Below, piece after piece: positions 16,767-25,168 of a DNA stretch of 64,000 bases (positions within the stretch are counted from its first letter, which is position 1; every line of letters begins with the position of its first letter). The notes under the pieces were generated by a model. That model had not been told where the DNA came from. It saw nothing but the letters and a program-made list of their open reading frames with translations, and did not search any database. The DNA is from Candidatus Bathyarchaeota archaeon (GTDB taxonomy: Archaea; Thermoproteota; Bathyarchaeia; TCS64): positions 46,965 to 110,964 of the forward strand of contig JAOZHO010000005.1 in the NCBI GenBank assembly GCA_026014875.1, in the 5' to 3' direction. The position numbers and the translations under genes were made by a program.

Positions 16767-17699
16767 CTATTCTCTGCCCTTCGTCTGGAGAAGTTTCAGG
16801 GGGCCGTATCGCTGGACGATGAGGGCCCACTGTTCCTCGTCGTAGAATCTGCAGAGCCCCTTACCGTATGCCTTGGCAGATTCGAGGACGAAGCGGGATG
16901 CCTCCTCGATGTCGGTGACGTGGCTGGCGCCTGTGGCGCAGCCGGGGACGGGGGTCTCGGTGGTGATGGCGACGCCGAAGACGGGGGCGTCCGTGGCGGT
17001 GCAGGGCTGCATTATGCTGTTGATGTGGTCGATGCCCGTGCCGTAGGGGGTGATGTCCTGGGTGGTTATGGGGCAGACCCGGGGTAGGCGGCCCGTGGTG
17101 ATCTCCATGATGTCCAGGAGGTCGTCGCTCACCTTGAGGATCCAGCCCTCCTTTACGGTGGGGGTGATCGCGAAGCCTCGCCACTTGGCGATGCGGTTGC
17201 CCTTCGTTGTGTCGATGGAGACGACTGCGTCCATGGTGTCGTCGATCTCCTCCCTGTTCATCACGGCGATGTCCACCGGGGAGCCCATGAATGGCACGGG
17301 GTGGTGGGGGGTGATGGGGGAGTTGGGGCAGATGTGGGTGGCTACCACCACGTCCCCCCATAGTTCGTCTCCCTTCGCTTTCATGTCGGCCAGTTTCAGG
17401 GCCACCGAGAGAGCCGTGATGGCGCCGTCCGCATCCGAGACGATCCCCGTCATCTCCGGGCGGGCCCCGACGCCCCCCAGCCTCCCGATGACTCCCAGGG
17501 TTGGTGCTGAACCGCCTCTCTGCTTTCCATCGGTGCCGGGTATCCGGATCTTGATGAAGTCGGTCTGGCCTTTCTCGCCCTTGATCGTCTTGACAGAGAT
17601 ATCGGTTAGACCTCGCGACCTCAGCAGATTTGCGACTTCCTCGCCCGTGACCGTGGGGCTGTCGAGGAGCTCGTATATCTCCATGACCTGCTTGAGCAT
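16767..17699 (-). CDS. DUF1177-domain protein
   Basis: 310 residues. It begins YELLDSPTVTGEEVANLL and carries ADGAITALSVALKLADM, DVVVATHICPNSPITPHHPVPFM (given in part), FGVAITTETPVPGCATGASH and FYDEEQW, the conserved blocks of DUF1177. The Asp and His patterns resemble di-metal M20/M55-like amidohydrolases, so a hydrolase role is possible but not shown. Confidence 0.85.
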   Translation of the reverse strand: MLKQVMEIYELLDSPTVTGEEVANLLRSRGLTDISVKTIKGEKGQTDFIKIRIPGTDGKQRGGSAPTLGVIGRLGGVGARPEMTGIVSDADGAITALSVALKLADMKAKGDELWGDVVVATHICPNSPITPHHPVPFMGSPVDIAVMNREEIDDTMDAVVSIDTTKGNRIAKWRGFAITPTVKEGWILKVSDDLLDIMEITTGRLPRVCPITTQDITPYGTGIDHINSIMQPCTATDAPVFGVAITTETPVPGCATGASHVTDIEEASRFVLESAKAYGKGLCRFYDEEQWALIVQRYGPLKLLQTKGRE

Positions 17700-17751
17700 T
17701 TCTTCTCCCGGGATTTATTCCTCTGGGGTGTTTAAGAAACTGATGAGGCGG

Positions 17752-18654
17752 TCATGGGGCTTTCACGATGATCGCGAAGCCCTCGTAGTCGTAGCGGCGG
17801 ATCATTGTGCCCCGCCGATGCTGTTCCCTGTATTCTCCGCCCTTGCCGTCCCTGATGTCCCGTGCGGCATTCAGGACCCTGCCCAGGATCTCCTTGTCCA
17901 CATGGGTCTCGTTGTGGCCCGGGAGGAGCCGGTCGTAGTGGGGGAAAAGGTTCACCATCTTCTCGTAGCTCGAGATAAAGTCGTTGATGTCGGTGGTGTC
18001 GCTGTAGAGGTAGATGGGGGCGTTGTAGAATATGTCCCCGGTCCAGAGGTATCTCGCCGTCCTGTCGAGGATACAGATGGAGTCGGGGCTGTGGCCGGGG
18101 ACGTGGTATGTCTCGAGGCGCCTCTCACCGAGGTCGACGATGTCTCCGTCCTTGAGCCATCTGGTGACTTTGAATGGGGATATGCTCCACGTCTCGGGGT
18201 TGAATGAGGGGGGGAGGGGCTTCCAGACCATTCCCTCGCCCAGGGCGCCTTTCACGCTCTCGTGGTTTCTGCCCCTCTCTGCGTTATCCCTCGCGAAGGG
18301 GTGGTCGTAGACTGCGACTCGTTCGAATTGGTGGTTCTGGCCGATGTGGTCGACGTGGGTATGGGTCGTGATGACTGTGAGGGGGAGGTCTGTGAGCTCC
18401 TCCGCGAGCCCCTTGATGTCCCCCATGCCGTATCCCGTGTCTATGAGGGCCGCTGCTTCCTCGCCCATGGCGAGGTAGGAGATCACCTCCTGGAACTGGC
18501 CCGGCTCGTAGATGGCGTAGACGCCATGGGGTAGTTCGTAGACCTCGAACCAGGGGTGGCCGGTCTCGATCCTCTCGAATCTCTCCCAGGATTTGCGGGG
18601 GAGGGTCTCGTACCATTTCTTGGGAACGATGAGGTCTTCGCCTTCGGTGGACAT
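17752..18654 (-). CDS. Metallo-beta-lactamase-fold hydrolase
   Basis: 300 residues from ATG 18654 (MSTEGEDLIVPKKW). The MBL metal motif is TTHTHVDHIGQN, followed by the distal ligands H in HVPGHSPDS, D in WTGDIFY and H in LPGHNETH. The sequence therefore has a complete dinuclear zinc site. The substrate is unknown; the PHYDRLLPGHNE style is shared with glyoxalase II-like and lactonase-like members. Confidence 0.9.
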   Translation of the reverse strand: MSTEGEDLIVPKKWYETLPRKSWERFERIETGHPWFEVYELPHGVYAIYEPGQFQEVISYLAMGEEAAALIDTGYGMGDIKGLAEELTDLPLTVITTHTHVDHIGQNHQFERVAVYDHPFARDNAERGRNHESVKGALGEGMVWKPLPPSFNPETWSISPFKVTRWLKDGDIVDLGERRLETYHVPGHSPDSICILDRTARYLWTGDIFYNAPIYLYSDTTDINDFISSYEKMVNLFPHYDRLLPGHNETHVDKEILGRVLNAARDIRDGKGGEYREQHRRGTMIRRYDYEGFAIIVKAP

Positions 18655-18926
18655 GATACCTGAACTTCTTGGGTTTCCCTTAATATGATTGCTTAGATTC
18701 CAGCGGCGTATTTTGTTACCCTCGTTATTTGTGGGGGGGCATTTCATTTCGAAATCGTCTCTCGGATTGATGCATGCGACAGGGGTTTGATCTGGTGACC
18801 TCCATCTCTGAATCTCAGGCCCTCGATAATCCTCTCATCGGGACGGTCGATGAGATTCTCGAGCCGGTTCCGGGTGTCGGATCTGGGGATCCATCACCGG
18901 CGGGCGGAGCGGGAGACCCCGGTTAT
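18655..18926. other. Intergenic region, possible short coding relic
   Basis: No clear gene. On the minus strand a 45-codon frame ending near 18748 reads NRLENLIDRPDERIIEGLRF, which is protein-like, but it has a stop upstream and no family I recognise. It could be a decayed gene fragment. Confidence 0.25.
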
Positions 18927-19838
18927 CTAGGGCTCCCGGTTCTTGAGGCCGTTGATCACGCCCTCGACCATGTTGTAGACCGCCTTGAGGCTGCGTCCGT
19001 CGGGGTCCCTGCCGGCGGGGTATGATGCGACTCCGAATGCGCTCGTAGACGGGTGTTCAAACATCATTTCCAGGGCGTCGGCCATCTCTTTGCTGGTGGG
19101 TCCGCCGGGGACTGTGAGGCCGTGGCCTGGGACTTCCTCGGGGTCGAGGGCGTCCATGTCGATGTGGACGTATGTGGTGTCTGTGATGGTGGCGAGGCGG
19201 TCCATTTCAAGGTCTATGACGAGGGAGAGGTCCCGGATGTGCTTGGTGGTGATGTGCGGGATCTCTGTGCGGTCCAGGAGCTCCTGTTCCAGGGGGTCGG
19301 TGTCCCTGACGGCGGCCATGGTGACGTAGCGTGTGGGGAGGGCCGGGTCGAGGCCGCATTTGCGGCGGAGGCGGGGGAGGCAGAGGCCCGTGGAGACTGC
19401 GACGGGCATGCCGCCGAGCATCCCGCTGAGGGTGGTGTCGGGGGTGTTGATGTCCCCGTGGGCGTCGATCCAGATGAGGCCCACCCTGAGGGGGCGCTTG
19501 GTGGGGCCGCCGTGCTGGTGGCCTGCGAGCATCCCCATGAGGGCGTTGCAGTTGCTGAGGAGGCCCAGGGTGAATAGGCCGCGGCGGCGCTGGTCAGCGA
19601 CGATGTCCCGAAGATGGCGGTTGGCGAGACCGAGCCTGTGCCATGCGCCGTACTCTTTCTCCTCTTCCGGGGTGAGGGTTGCGGTCTTGGACTCGACGAG
19701 GTCGCAGCCCAGTTTCTCCAGGAGCTGGTGGAGGCCTCCGCTCTCCATGGCCTCGGGTCCCTGGGAGAGGTTGGAGGGGCTCCTGGAGCCGCTCTCGATG
19801 ATCTTTGCGATACCGATCTTGATCGTCATGGGTTTCAT
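18927..19838 (-). CDS. Arginase/agmatinase-family protein
   Basis: About 303 residues. The ureohydrolase metal motifs are present: WIDAHGDINTP (Asp, His, Asp) and HIDMDALDPEEVPGHGL (Asp, Asp). The first ligand motif, usually GGDHS, reads LLSNCNALMG, so the usual histidine is replaced. That could shift metal use or substrate. Family members hydrolyse arginine, agmatine, formiminoglutamate or guanidino acids; the specific substrate is not clear. ATGs at 19847, 19838 and 19829 are alternatives. Confidence 0.85.
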   Translation of the reverse strand: MKPMTIKIGIAKIIESGSRSPSNLSQGPEAMESGGLHQLLEKLGCDLVESKTATLTPEEEKEYGAWHRLGLANRHLRDIVADQRRRGLFTLGLLSNCNALMGMLAGHQHGGPTKRPLRVGLIWIDAHGDINTPDTTLSGMLGGMPVAVSTGLCLPRLRRKCGLDPALPTRYVTMAAVRDTDPLEQELLDRTEIPHITTKHIRDLSLVIDLEMDRLATITDTTYVHIDMDALDPEEVPGHGLTVPGGPTSKEMADALEMMFEHPSTSAFGVASYPAGRDPDGRSLKAVYNMVEGVINGLKNREP

Positions 19839-20126
19839 TCGAATCATTTGGTCTGCTGTTAAAAATAGGATCGCCTGTCATTTGGTGTCGTTAGGCGCAT
19901 GTTTTATGCTGTTTCGGATGCCATTGGAGCGTCTTTCACGTTTCTTCTTGTGTTTGGATGGATGTTCATAGGCGGGCGCGAAAGCCTCCCTTTCTATAAT
20001 TGTGCCTTAATCCCGTTATCTTTGCATAATATCTGCAACGGACTATAGAATTGAATTTAACCCCCGCCACGAATGTCATCCATGAGCAAGAAATGAGTAA
20101 GATCCAATCCGAGAAGAGGAAGACCC

Positions 20127-20915
20127 ATGATTAACCCCATCACCAGCACGATAGCCATCGTCGTCATCGCCATGATTCTATCGGGCTCCATCTTCGTCGT
20201 GAAGCAGTGGGAGAAAGCCGCAGTCCTGCGTCTGGGCAAGATCATCGGCACCGTTGAGCCGGGACTCCATTTCAGGGTGCCCATCATCGACACAGTCGCC
20301 AAGGTCGACATGAGGACCCAGACCGTGGACCTCAAAGGCCAGTCCGCCATCACAAAGGACAACATCTCCTTGGGCGTCGACGCCGTCGTCTTCATGACCA
20401 TCGAGGACCCCGAGAAGCTCATCACCCAGATCGTCAACTACAGGGACGCCGTCTCCAAGTACGCCCAGACCGCCATACGGAACATCATCGGCCAGTACAA
20501 CCTCGACGACCTCCTGGAGAGCAGGGAAGAGATCGCTATCAAGCTCAAGGAGGAGATCGACAAGCTCGCCAAGGACTGGGGCATCGACATCGCCAGGGCC
20601 GGCCTCCAGGACATCAGCCTCCCCGAGGACATGAAGCGAGCCTTCGCCGTCCAGGCCGAGGCCGAGAGGGAGAGCAGAGCCATCCTCATCAAGGCAGACG
20701 CGGAGCTCAAAGCCTCCTCGAAACTCGCAGCGGCCGCCAAGAACATGCAGGACCCCAACGCCATGCAGCTAAGAATCCTCTCCACCGTGAACGACGTGAG
20801 CAAGGACCAGAGCAACACCATCATCCTCGCCCTCCCCTTGGAGACCCTCAAAGCCGCGGGGATCCAGGGCGTAGCAGGCCTTTCAGCCTTAGGCGCAAAG
20901 AAAAACACGAACTAG
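20127..20915 (+). CDS. SPFH/stomatin-like protein (slipin)
   Basis: 262 residues. An N-terminal membrane helix (about 8-25) precedes the SPFH domain: QWEKAAVLRLGKIIGTVEPG, HFRVPIIDTVAKVDMRTQT, and the ISLGVDAVVFMTIEDPEK region. A coiled-coil stretch rich in Ala and Glu (AFAVQAEAERESRA) follows, as in stomatins and slipin-1. It forms oligomeric membrane scaffolds. The usual partner, an NfeD-type protease, is not encoded nearby. A poly-T stretch follows the stop. Confidence 0.92.
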   Translation: MINPITSTIAIVVIAMILSGSIFVVKQWEKAAVLRLGKIIGTVEPGLHFRVPIIDTVAKVDMRTQTVDLKGQSAITKDNISLGVDAVVFMTIEDPEKLITQIVNYRDAVSKYAQTAIRNIIGQYNLDDLLESREEIAIKLKEEIDKLAKDWGIDIARAGLQDISLPEDMKRAFAVQAEAERESRAILIKADAELKASSKLAAAAKNMQDPNAMQLRILSTVNDVSKDQSNTIILALPLETLKAAGIQGVAGLSALGAKKNTN

Positions 20916-20929
20916 CCAGACCAGGCTAG

Positions 20930-20951
20930 ACCCCCTTTTTTCCGATTTTTA
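20930..20951 (+). terminator. Poly-T transcription terminator after the slipin gene
   Basis: Two T-runs (CCCCCTTTTTTCC and GATTTTTAG) lie 15-35 bp after the stop codon; archaeal RNA polymerase terminates at such T-rich stretches. Confidence 0.4.
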
Positions 20952-21026
20952 GGTAAGCCCCTCATCGGTCACAATCCCCATCCGGGGAAGACCTTATTTC
21001 TCAATCACCCCCCTCCTCTGATCGAG

Positions 21027-21656
21027 ATGTCACCCATCAAAGTCCTGGGAGTCTCCGGCTCCCCCCGGAAAGGGAAGAACACCGGGAGCCTCCTCCAGGC
21101 CGCCCTCGACGCAGCCCAGGAGGCCGGAGCCGAGACCGAGCTCCTCAGCCTCGCTGACCTCAGCATCCTCCCCTGCACAGGTTGCAACACCTGCGTCAGG
21201 GAGAAACGGTGCAGCCAGGACGGGGACGACGACATGCCTGCGGTGAAGCTGAAGCTGGAGGAGGCCGACGGCATAATCCTCGCGGCCCCCAGCTACTTCG
21301 GCGGGGTCCCCGGGGTGATGAAGAACATGATGGACAGGACCCGCTCCCTCAAGATGGACGGCACCAGGCTCAAGGACAGGGTATGCTCCGCCCTCTCCCT
21401 ATCCGGACTCAGACACGGGGGCGCCGAACAGGTCGCGGAGCACCTCGCCAGATTCGGTCTGATGCACGGCATGGTGGTGGTGGGGGGAGTCGGGGACCCC
21501 GTCTCCGAGGGACACTTCGGCATCGCCACCCTCCAGGGGGACGAGGGCTGGCGCCGGGCCACGGGGGACGCCCTCGCCCTCAAGAACGCCCGGGGAGTAG
21601 GGAGGCGAGTCGCCGAGGTCGCCGGCGCGCTGAGAGGAACCACAAGAGCAGAATGA
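21027..21656 (+). CDS. Iron-sulfur flavoprotein (NADPH-dependent FMN reductase family)
   Basis: 209 residues. The flavodoxin-like FMN-binding loop reads GVSGSPRKGKNTGSLLQ at the N-terminus. The compact cysteine motif CTGCNTCVREKRC (around residues 50-62) is the [4Fe-4S] ligand set of archaeal iron-sulfur flavoproteins, and SYFGGVPGVMKNMMDR is the second FMN loop. Likely an electron carrier or reductase. It is followed one base later by cgi121 on the same strand. Confidence 0.92.
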   Translation: MSPIKVLGVSGSPRKGKNTGSLLQAALDAAQEAGAETELLSLADLSILPCTGCNTCVREKRCSQDGDDDMPAVKLKLEEADGIILAAPSYFGGVPGVMKNMMDRTRSLKMDGTRLKDRVCSALSLSGLRHGGAEQVAEHLARFGLMHGMVVVGGVGDPVSEGHFGIATLQGDEGWRRATGDALALKNARGVGRRVAEVAGALRGTTRAE

Positions 21657-21657
21657 G

Positions 21658-22218
21658 ATGGTCAGAACATCGACGATCAAAGGATCGGACAAGGCCGTAT
21701 CCATAGGCGGTTTCAGAGGCGTCACGGTGAACGATGTGGACGAACTCCTGAGCAGTCTCAGCAGAGCCACCTCCCCCGCCGTCTTCCAGATATTCGACGC
21801 CACCCGGATAGCGGGGTGGAGACACCTCTACATGGCCGCGGTGAACGCCGTGGCCGCCTTCGAATCGGGAACAACGATCTCCCGGGGCCTCGGTATCGAG
21901 GCGCTCCTCTACACATCGTGCCAGGACCAGATCTCCCGCGCCCTCGACGTAGTCGGGGTCAGCCCAGGCACAGCTAATCTGGCCCTGATCATTCTGAGAG
22001 ATGGCCCCGGCGAGGCCGAGGCGGCGTTCGAGAAAGCAGCCGATATCTTGGGAGAGGCCGACGATTCGGTCCTAGGGTTGGATGAAACAAAGTTCCGTGA
22101 GATCGCAGAAGTTTTCGGGGTCTCGGAGAACGCGCTCGAAGCCGTGGGCGGCGAACGCGACAAAGCCCTCACCAGCCTCTTGGTCGAGAAAGGGGCGCTA
22201 CTTCCCCTTAGACGCTAG
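21658..22218 (+). CDS. cgi121: KEOPS complex subunit Cgi121
   Basis: 186 residues. Family blocks are VFQIFDATRIAGWRHLYMAAVNA, then FESGTTISRGLGIEALLYTS and QISRALDVVGVSPG. Cgi121 binds the 3' CCA end of tRNA and activates Bud32 in the KEOPS complex, which makes t6A at position 37 of tRNA. The Sua5 gene for the preceding t6A step lies 1.5 kb away. The 3' end overlaps the convergent THUMP gene by 21 bp. Confidence 0.9.
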   Translation: MVRTSTIKGSDKAVSIGGFRGVTVNDVDELLSSLSRATSPAVFQIFDATRIAGWRHLYMAAVNAVAAFESGTTISRGLGIEALLYTSCQDQISRALDVVGVSPGTANLALIILRDGPGEAEAAFEKAADILGEADDSVLGLDETKFREIAEVFGVSENALEAVGGERDKALTSLLVEKGALLPLRR

Positions 22219-22749
22219 CTGCGCCCGCTCCTTCTGGACGCTGAGTATCCCGTCCCGGGGGACCACCGCGATGCCGGTCCGTTTCCCCACGATCTCTACG
22301 AGGACCACCCAGTCGGGGTCCCCCAGGTCCACCTTCCGGTCGATCTTCTCGGCGACGGCGTCTATGACCTCCCTGCTCCGGAGCTTCGTCCTCCTCTTCT
22401 CCAGGGTCACCCTGAAGGACTCGTCCCCGGGGATCTTCTCGGCGAGCCTCAGCGCCGTCTCCACGATCTCAGCGAGCTCCGTGGGAACCGTGGCCTCGAC
22501 GGGGATGATTCTGAGGAGGCTCTTGAAGCTCTCCGGCCTCTCGTGGAGCTCCCCCCGTATCCTGCGGATGGCCTCCAGGGGCCCAAGGCTCGTCTCCGCG
22601 GCGACGAGCCCCTTCACCCGGGTTCGGTAGACTCTGGGGGTCTCGTCCCCTACCGCCCTGAGGATCATCCAGAGCTCGCTGCATGCGGCGCTCGTGCTCC
22701 AGATGTCCGATGTGGCGAGGAGGTCGGGGGTATTGATCAATGCGCTCAT
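22198..22749 (-). CDS. THUMP-domain protein (Tan1-like, tRNA modification)
   Basis: 183 residues from ATG 22749 (MSALINTPDLLATSD). THUMP blocks: LLATSD at the start, GLVAAETSLGPLEAIRRI, LLRIIPVEATVPTELAEI, and SFRVTLEKRRTKLRSREVI followed by VDLGDPDWVVLVEIVGKRTG. Tan1 works as the tRNA-binding partner for acetylation of C12 (ac4C) in eukaryotes; archaeal homologues are presumed to act similarly. Its gene end overlaps cgi121 by 21 bp. Confidence 0.85.
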   Translation of the reverse strand: MSALINTPDLLATSDIWSTSAACSELWMILRAVGDETPRVYRTRVKGLVAAETSLGPLEAIRRIRGELHERPESFKSLLRIIPVEATVPTELAEIVETALRLAEKIPGDESFRVTLEKRRTKLRSREVIDAVAEKIDRKVDLGDPDWVVLVEIVGKRTGIAVVPRDGILSVQKERAQLASKGK

Positions 22750-22805
22750 ACTGGGGACCCCACCTTTTTTATATCCATGCCCCTCCATGCGTCTGAGGCT
22801 CAAAT

Positions 22806-23693
22806 ATGAAAGTGGGTGCACGCTGCGGCTACTGCCTCCTCCACAGAGGATACCGGCAGATACTAAGATCCACCGACGACGAGGCCGTGCGCAAGGAGGC
22901 CATCGGAGCCCTCCTACGCCTCATGGCCGACATGTACGACGACGAAGCGGTCCCCTCCATCATCGGCGCCGAGCGTGACAGGCTCATCCACAGAATCACC
23001 GGGTGCCCCGACCCCTACGCAGAGCTCAAGAAGCAAGCGAACCAGACGGCCCTGGAGATCCTCCCCTCCTTTGAGACTCTCGTGACAGCCCAGCCCGACG
23101 CGGAGAGGCTCAGGAAGGCAAGCCTCATCGCCTGCCTGGGGAACATCATCGAGTACGACGTCCCGGGCCACATCGCCGACGTCGACGGCGTCCTCGAAAA
23201 CATCGAGGATGAAAGGTTAACCATCGACGACCTGGACCCCTTCAAAGAGCTCCTGGGGCCCGGTGTCAACCTGCTCTACCTCACCGACAACGCGGGGGAG
23301 ATCGCCTTCGACAGGCTCGTGGTCCAGGAGCTCAGGCGCCTAGGCTGCAGGGTCATCGTGGCGGTGAAGGGGGGGCCCAGCCTCAACGACGCCCTGATGG
23401 AGGACGCCGAGGCGGTGGGCATGGTCGGGGAGGCGGATCTGGTGATCACCACGGGCACCGACGCCGTGGGGGTCAACCTCTCGGAGGTCTCCCGGGAGTT
23501 CCTAGAGGCCTACGGCTCGGCGGACGTGATCCTGGCCAAGGGGATGGCGAACTGGGAGACCCTCACGGAGTACGAGGCCCCCTGCCCCACACTGTTCCTA
23601 TTCAGGGCCAAGTGCGAGCCCGTGGCGGCCGCAGTGGGCGTCCCGCTCAGGAAGAATGTCGCGAAGCTTGTACCCCGGGGCTGGATCCTCTAG
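22806..23693 (+). CDS. DUF89 (ARMT1-like) metal-dependent phosphatase
   Basis: 295 residues. N-terminal CGYCLLHR is the paired-cysteine opening of archaeal DUF89. The metal and phosphate motif YLTDNAGEIAFDRLVVQEL, then VAVKGGPSLNDALMEDA and VITTGTDAVGVNL are diagnostic. DUF89 proteins are Co/Ni/Mn-dependent damage-control phosphatases acting on unwanted sugar phosphates and related metabolites. The gene ends with a 4-bp overlap on the convergent sua5. Confidence 0.9.
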   Translation: MKVGARCGYCLLHRGYRQILRSTDDEAVRKEAIGALLRLMADMYDDEAVPSIIGAERDRLIHRITGCPDPYAELKKQANQTALEILPSFETLVTAQPDAERLRKASLIACLGNIIEYDVPGHIADVDGVLENIEDERLTIDDLDPFKELLGPGVNLLYLTDNAGEIAFDRLVVQELRRLGCRVIVAVKGGPSLNDALMEDAEAVGMVGEADLVITTGTDAVGVNLSEVSREFLEAYGSADVILAKGMANWETLTEYEAPCPTLFLFRAKCEPVAAAVGVPLRKNVAKLVPRGWIL

Positions 23694-24301
23694 GCGCCCA
23701 GGGCTTCTTTTATCTGGGCCCCGGTTATGGGTCCGCTTCTGAGCACCCAGAGTTGCTCCCCGCTCAGGTCGAGGACCGTGGAGGGGAGCGCGCCGGTGGT
23801 GGGGCCTCCGTCGAGGACTATATCCACCTCCTCACCGATCTGCCGGACAGCCTCTTCGGCGGTGGTTGGGGGGGCCTCGCCGGCCTTGTTGGCGCTGGTG
23901 CTCACGATTACTCCTCCGCACTGCCTCGCGAGGCTCCGGGAGACCTCGTGGTCGGGGACCCGGACCCCCAGAGTCTTGGCTCCGTGGGTGACATACATGC
24001 CATACTCCATTATCGCGGGGAGGACCAGCATGAGGGGGCCCGGCCAGAACCTCTCTGCGAGGCGCTCCGCGGCGGGGTTGAACATTACGACCTTCCGGGC
24101 CACCGTGAGGCTGCTGCAGGCGAGGGGGAGGGGCTTGTCCGCCCTTCCCTTGATCTCGCAGATCCGCCTCGCGGCGGCGTTGAGTTGGGGGGCGCACCCG
24201 AGGCCGTAGACGGTCTCCGTGGGGTAGATGACGACGCCCCCGGTGCGGACGATGTCGGAGGCTTCCTTGATGCTCTCTTCCGTGGCGGGGAGGACCTTCA
24301 T
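23690..24301 (-). CDS. sua5: Threonylcarbamoyl-AMP synthase (Sua5/YrdC family)
   Basis: 203 residues. Makes threonylcarbamoyl-AMP from threonine, bicarbonate and ATP for t6A. The opening GGVVIYPTETVYGLGC and the KGRADKPL motif (K-x-R-x-x-x-P) are the catalytic signature, followed by RFWPGPLMLVLPA, GVRVPDHE and IVSTSANKAGE. It has the length of a YrdC domain alone, without the C-terminal Sua5 domain, so YrdC-type is the more exact name. Cgi121 of KEOPS is encoded nearby. Confidence 0.93.
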   Translation of the reverse strand: MKVLPATEESIKEASDIVRTGGVVIYPTETVYGLGCAPQLNAAARRICEIKGRADKPLPLACSSLTVARKVVMFNPAAERLAERFWPGPLMLVLPAIMEYGMYVTHGAKTLGVRVPDHEVSRSLARQCGGVIVSTSANKAGEAPPTTAEEAVRQIGEEVDIVLDGGPTTGALPSTVLDLSGEQLWVLRSGPITGAQIKEALGA

Positions 24302-24352
24302 CGGGTTGACTTCGAGGCGTCCAGGCTTAAATGTGTGGCGCAGACCCCTGGC

Positions 24353-25084
24353 TCATCTGAGCACAGCCCTGATGCACAGGAAGCTGGGACGCCACTTCAC
24401 CTCATTGTAGCCCTCGGGATCCGCCCTCCTGTAACCCTCCGTGGGGCGCGACTCTACGAGGCGATCGATGATGAACCCGGCGTCTCCGAGGGCGTCGGTG
24501 ATGGCCTGGAGGGGGCGCCTGTAGGCGGGGACCAGGACGGGCTCCCCGAAGCCCTTCCACCAGATCTCGGTGAGCTCCACGGCCCAGTAGTCCTTCATCC
24601 CCAGCTCCTTGATGAAGTCGAGGGTGGGGTGCTGCACGCTCATCACGAGGGCGCCCTCATCCCTGAGGACCCGCCTAAACTCCCCCAGGACCGGCCCCCA
24701 ATCCTCAACGTAGTCTATGACCAGGGTGGCTACCACTAGGTCCACGGAGTCGTTCTCAATGAAATGGAGGGGTTCCTGAAGGTCGTGGAGCCTCAGGTCC
24801 GCCTCCCCCGCTTTCTTCCGGGCGTGCTCCAGCATTTGGGGGCTCCCGTCGAAGCTCACCACCTCCGCCCCGTGGTCCAGGAGCCACCTCGTGTACCTTC
24901 CCGTGCCGCAGCCTGCGTCGAGGGCCCGTTTCCCATTGACGTTTGGTATGAGGGAGAGGGTCGCCGGCATCTCCAGGTAGGCGTTGTGGGGTTTGGTGTC
25001 CACCCTCTTGGCGTATTCTTTGGCGAGCTTCTTGTAGGCCTCGTAGGCGACGAACCTCTTTTCTTCAGAGCCCATATTAGCCAT
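24353..25084 (-). CDS. Class I SAM-dependent methyltransferase
   Basis: 243 residues. Motif I reads ALDAGCGTGRYTRWL with the acidic residue in VVSFDGSPQML; motif post-I and IV appear as ADLRLHDLQEPL and DLVVATLVIDYVEDW. It belongs to the UbiE/methyltransf_11 group that methylates small molecules. Substrate unknown. The two nearby starts MANMGSEE differ by three codons. Confidence 0.88.
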   Translation of the reverse strand: MANMGSEEKRFVAYEAYKKLAKEYAKRVDTKPHNAYLEMPATLSLIPNVNGKRALDAGCGTGRYTRWLLDHGAEVVSFDGSPQMLEHARKKAGEADLRLHDLQEPLHFIENDSVDLVVATLVIDYVEDWGPVLGEFRRVLRDEGALVMSVQHPTLDFIKELGMKDYWAVELTEIWWKGFGEPVLVPAYRRPLQAITDALGDAGFIIDRLVESRPTEGYRRADPEGYNEVKWRPSFLCIRAVLR

Positions 25085-25168
25085 TTTGCAGCTCGACCGT
25101 GAAATGGTTTACGCCTAGGTGGGTATAGGGGGCGGGAAACCGTTTTACACGGCGGACCATTTCATTGT

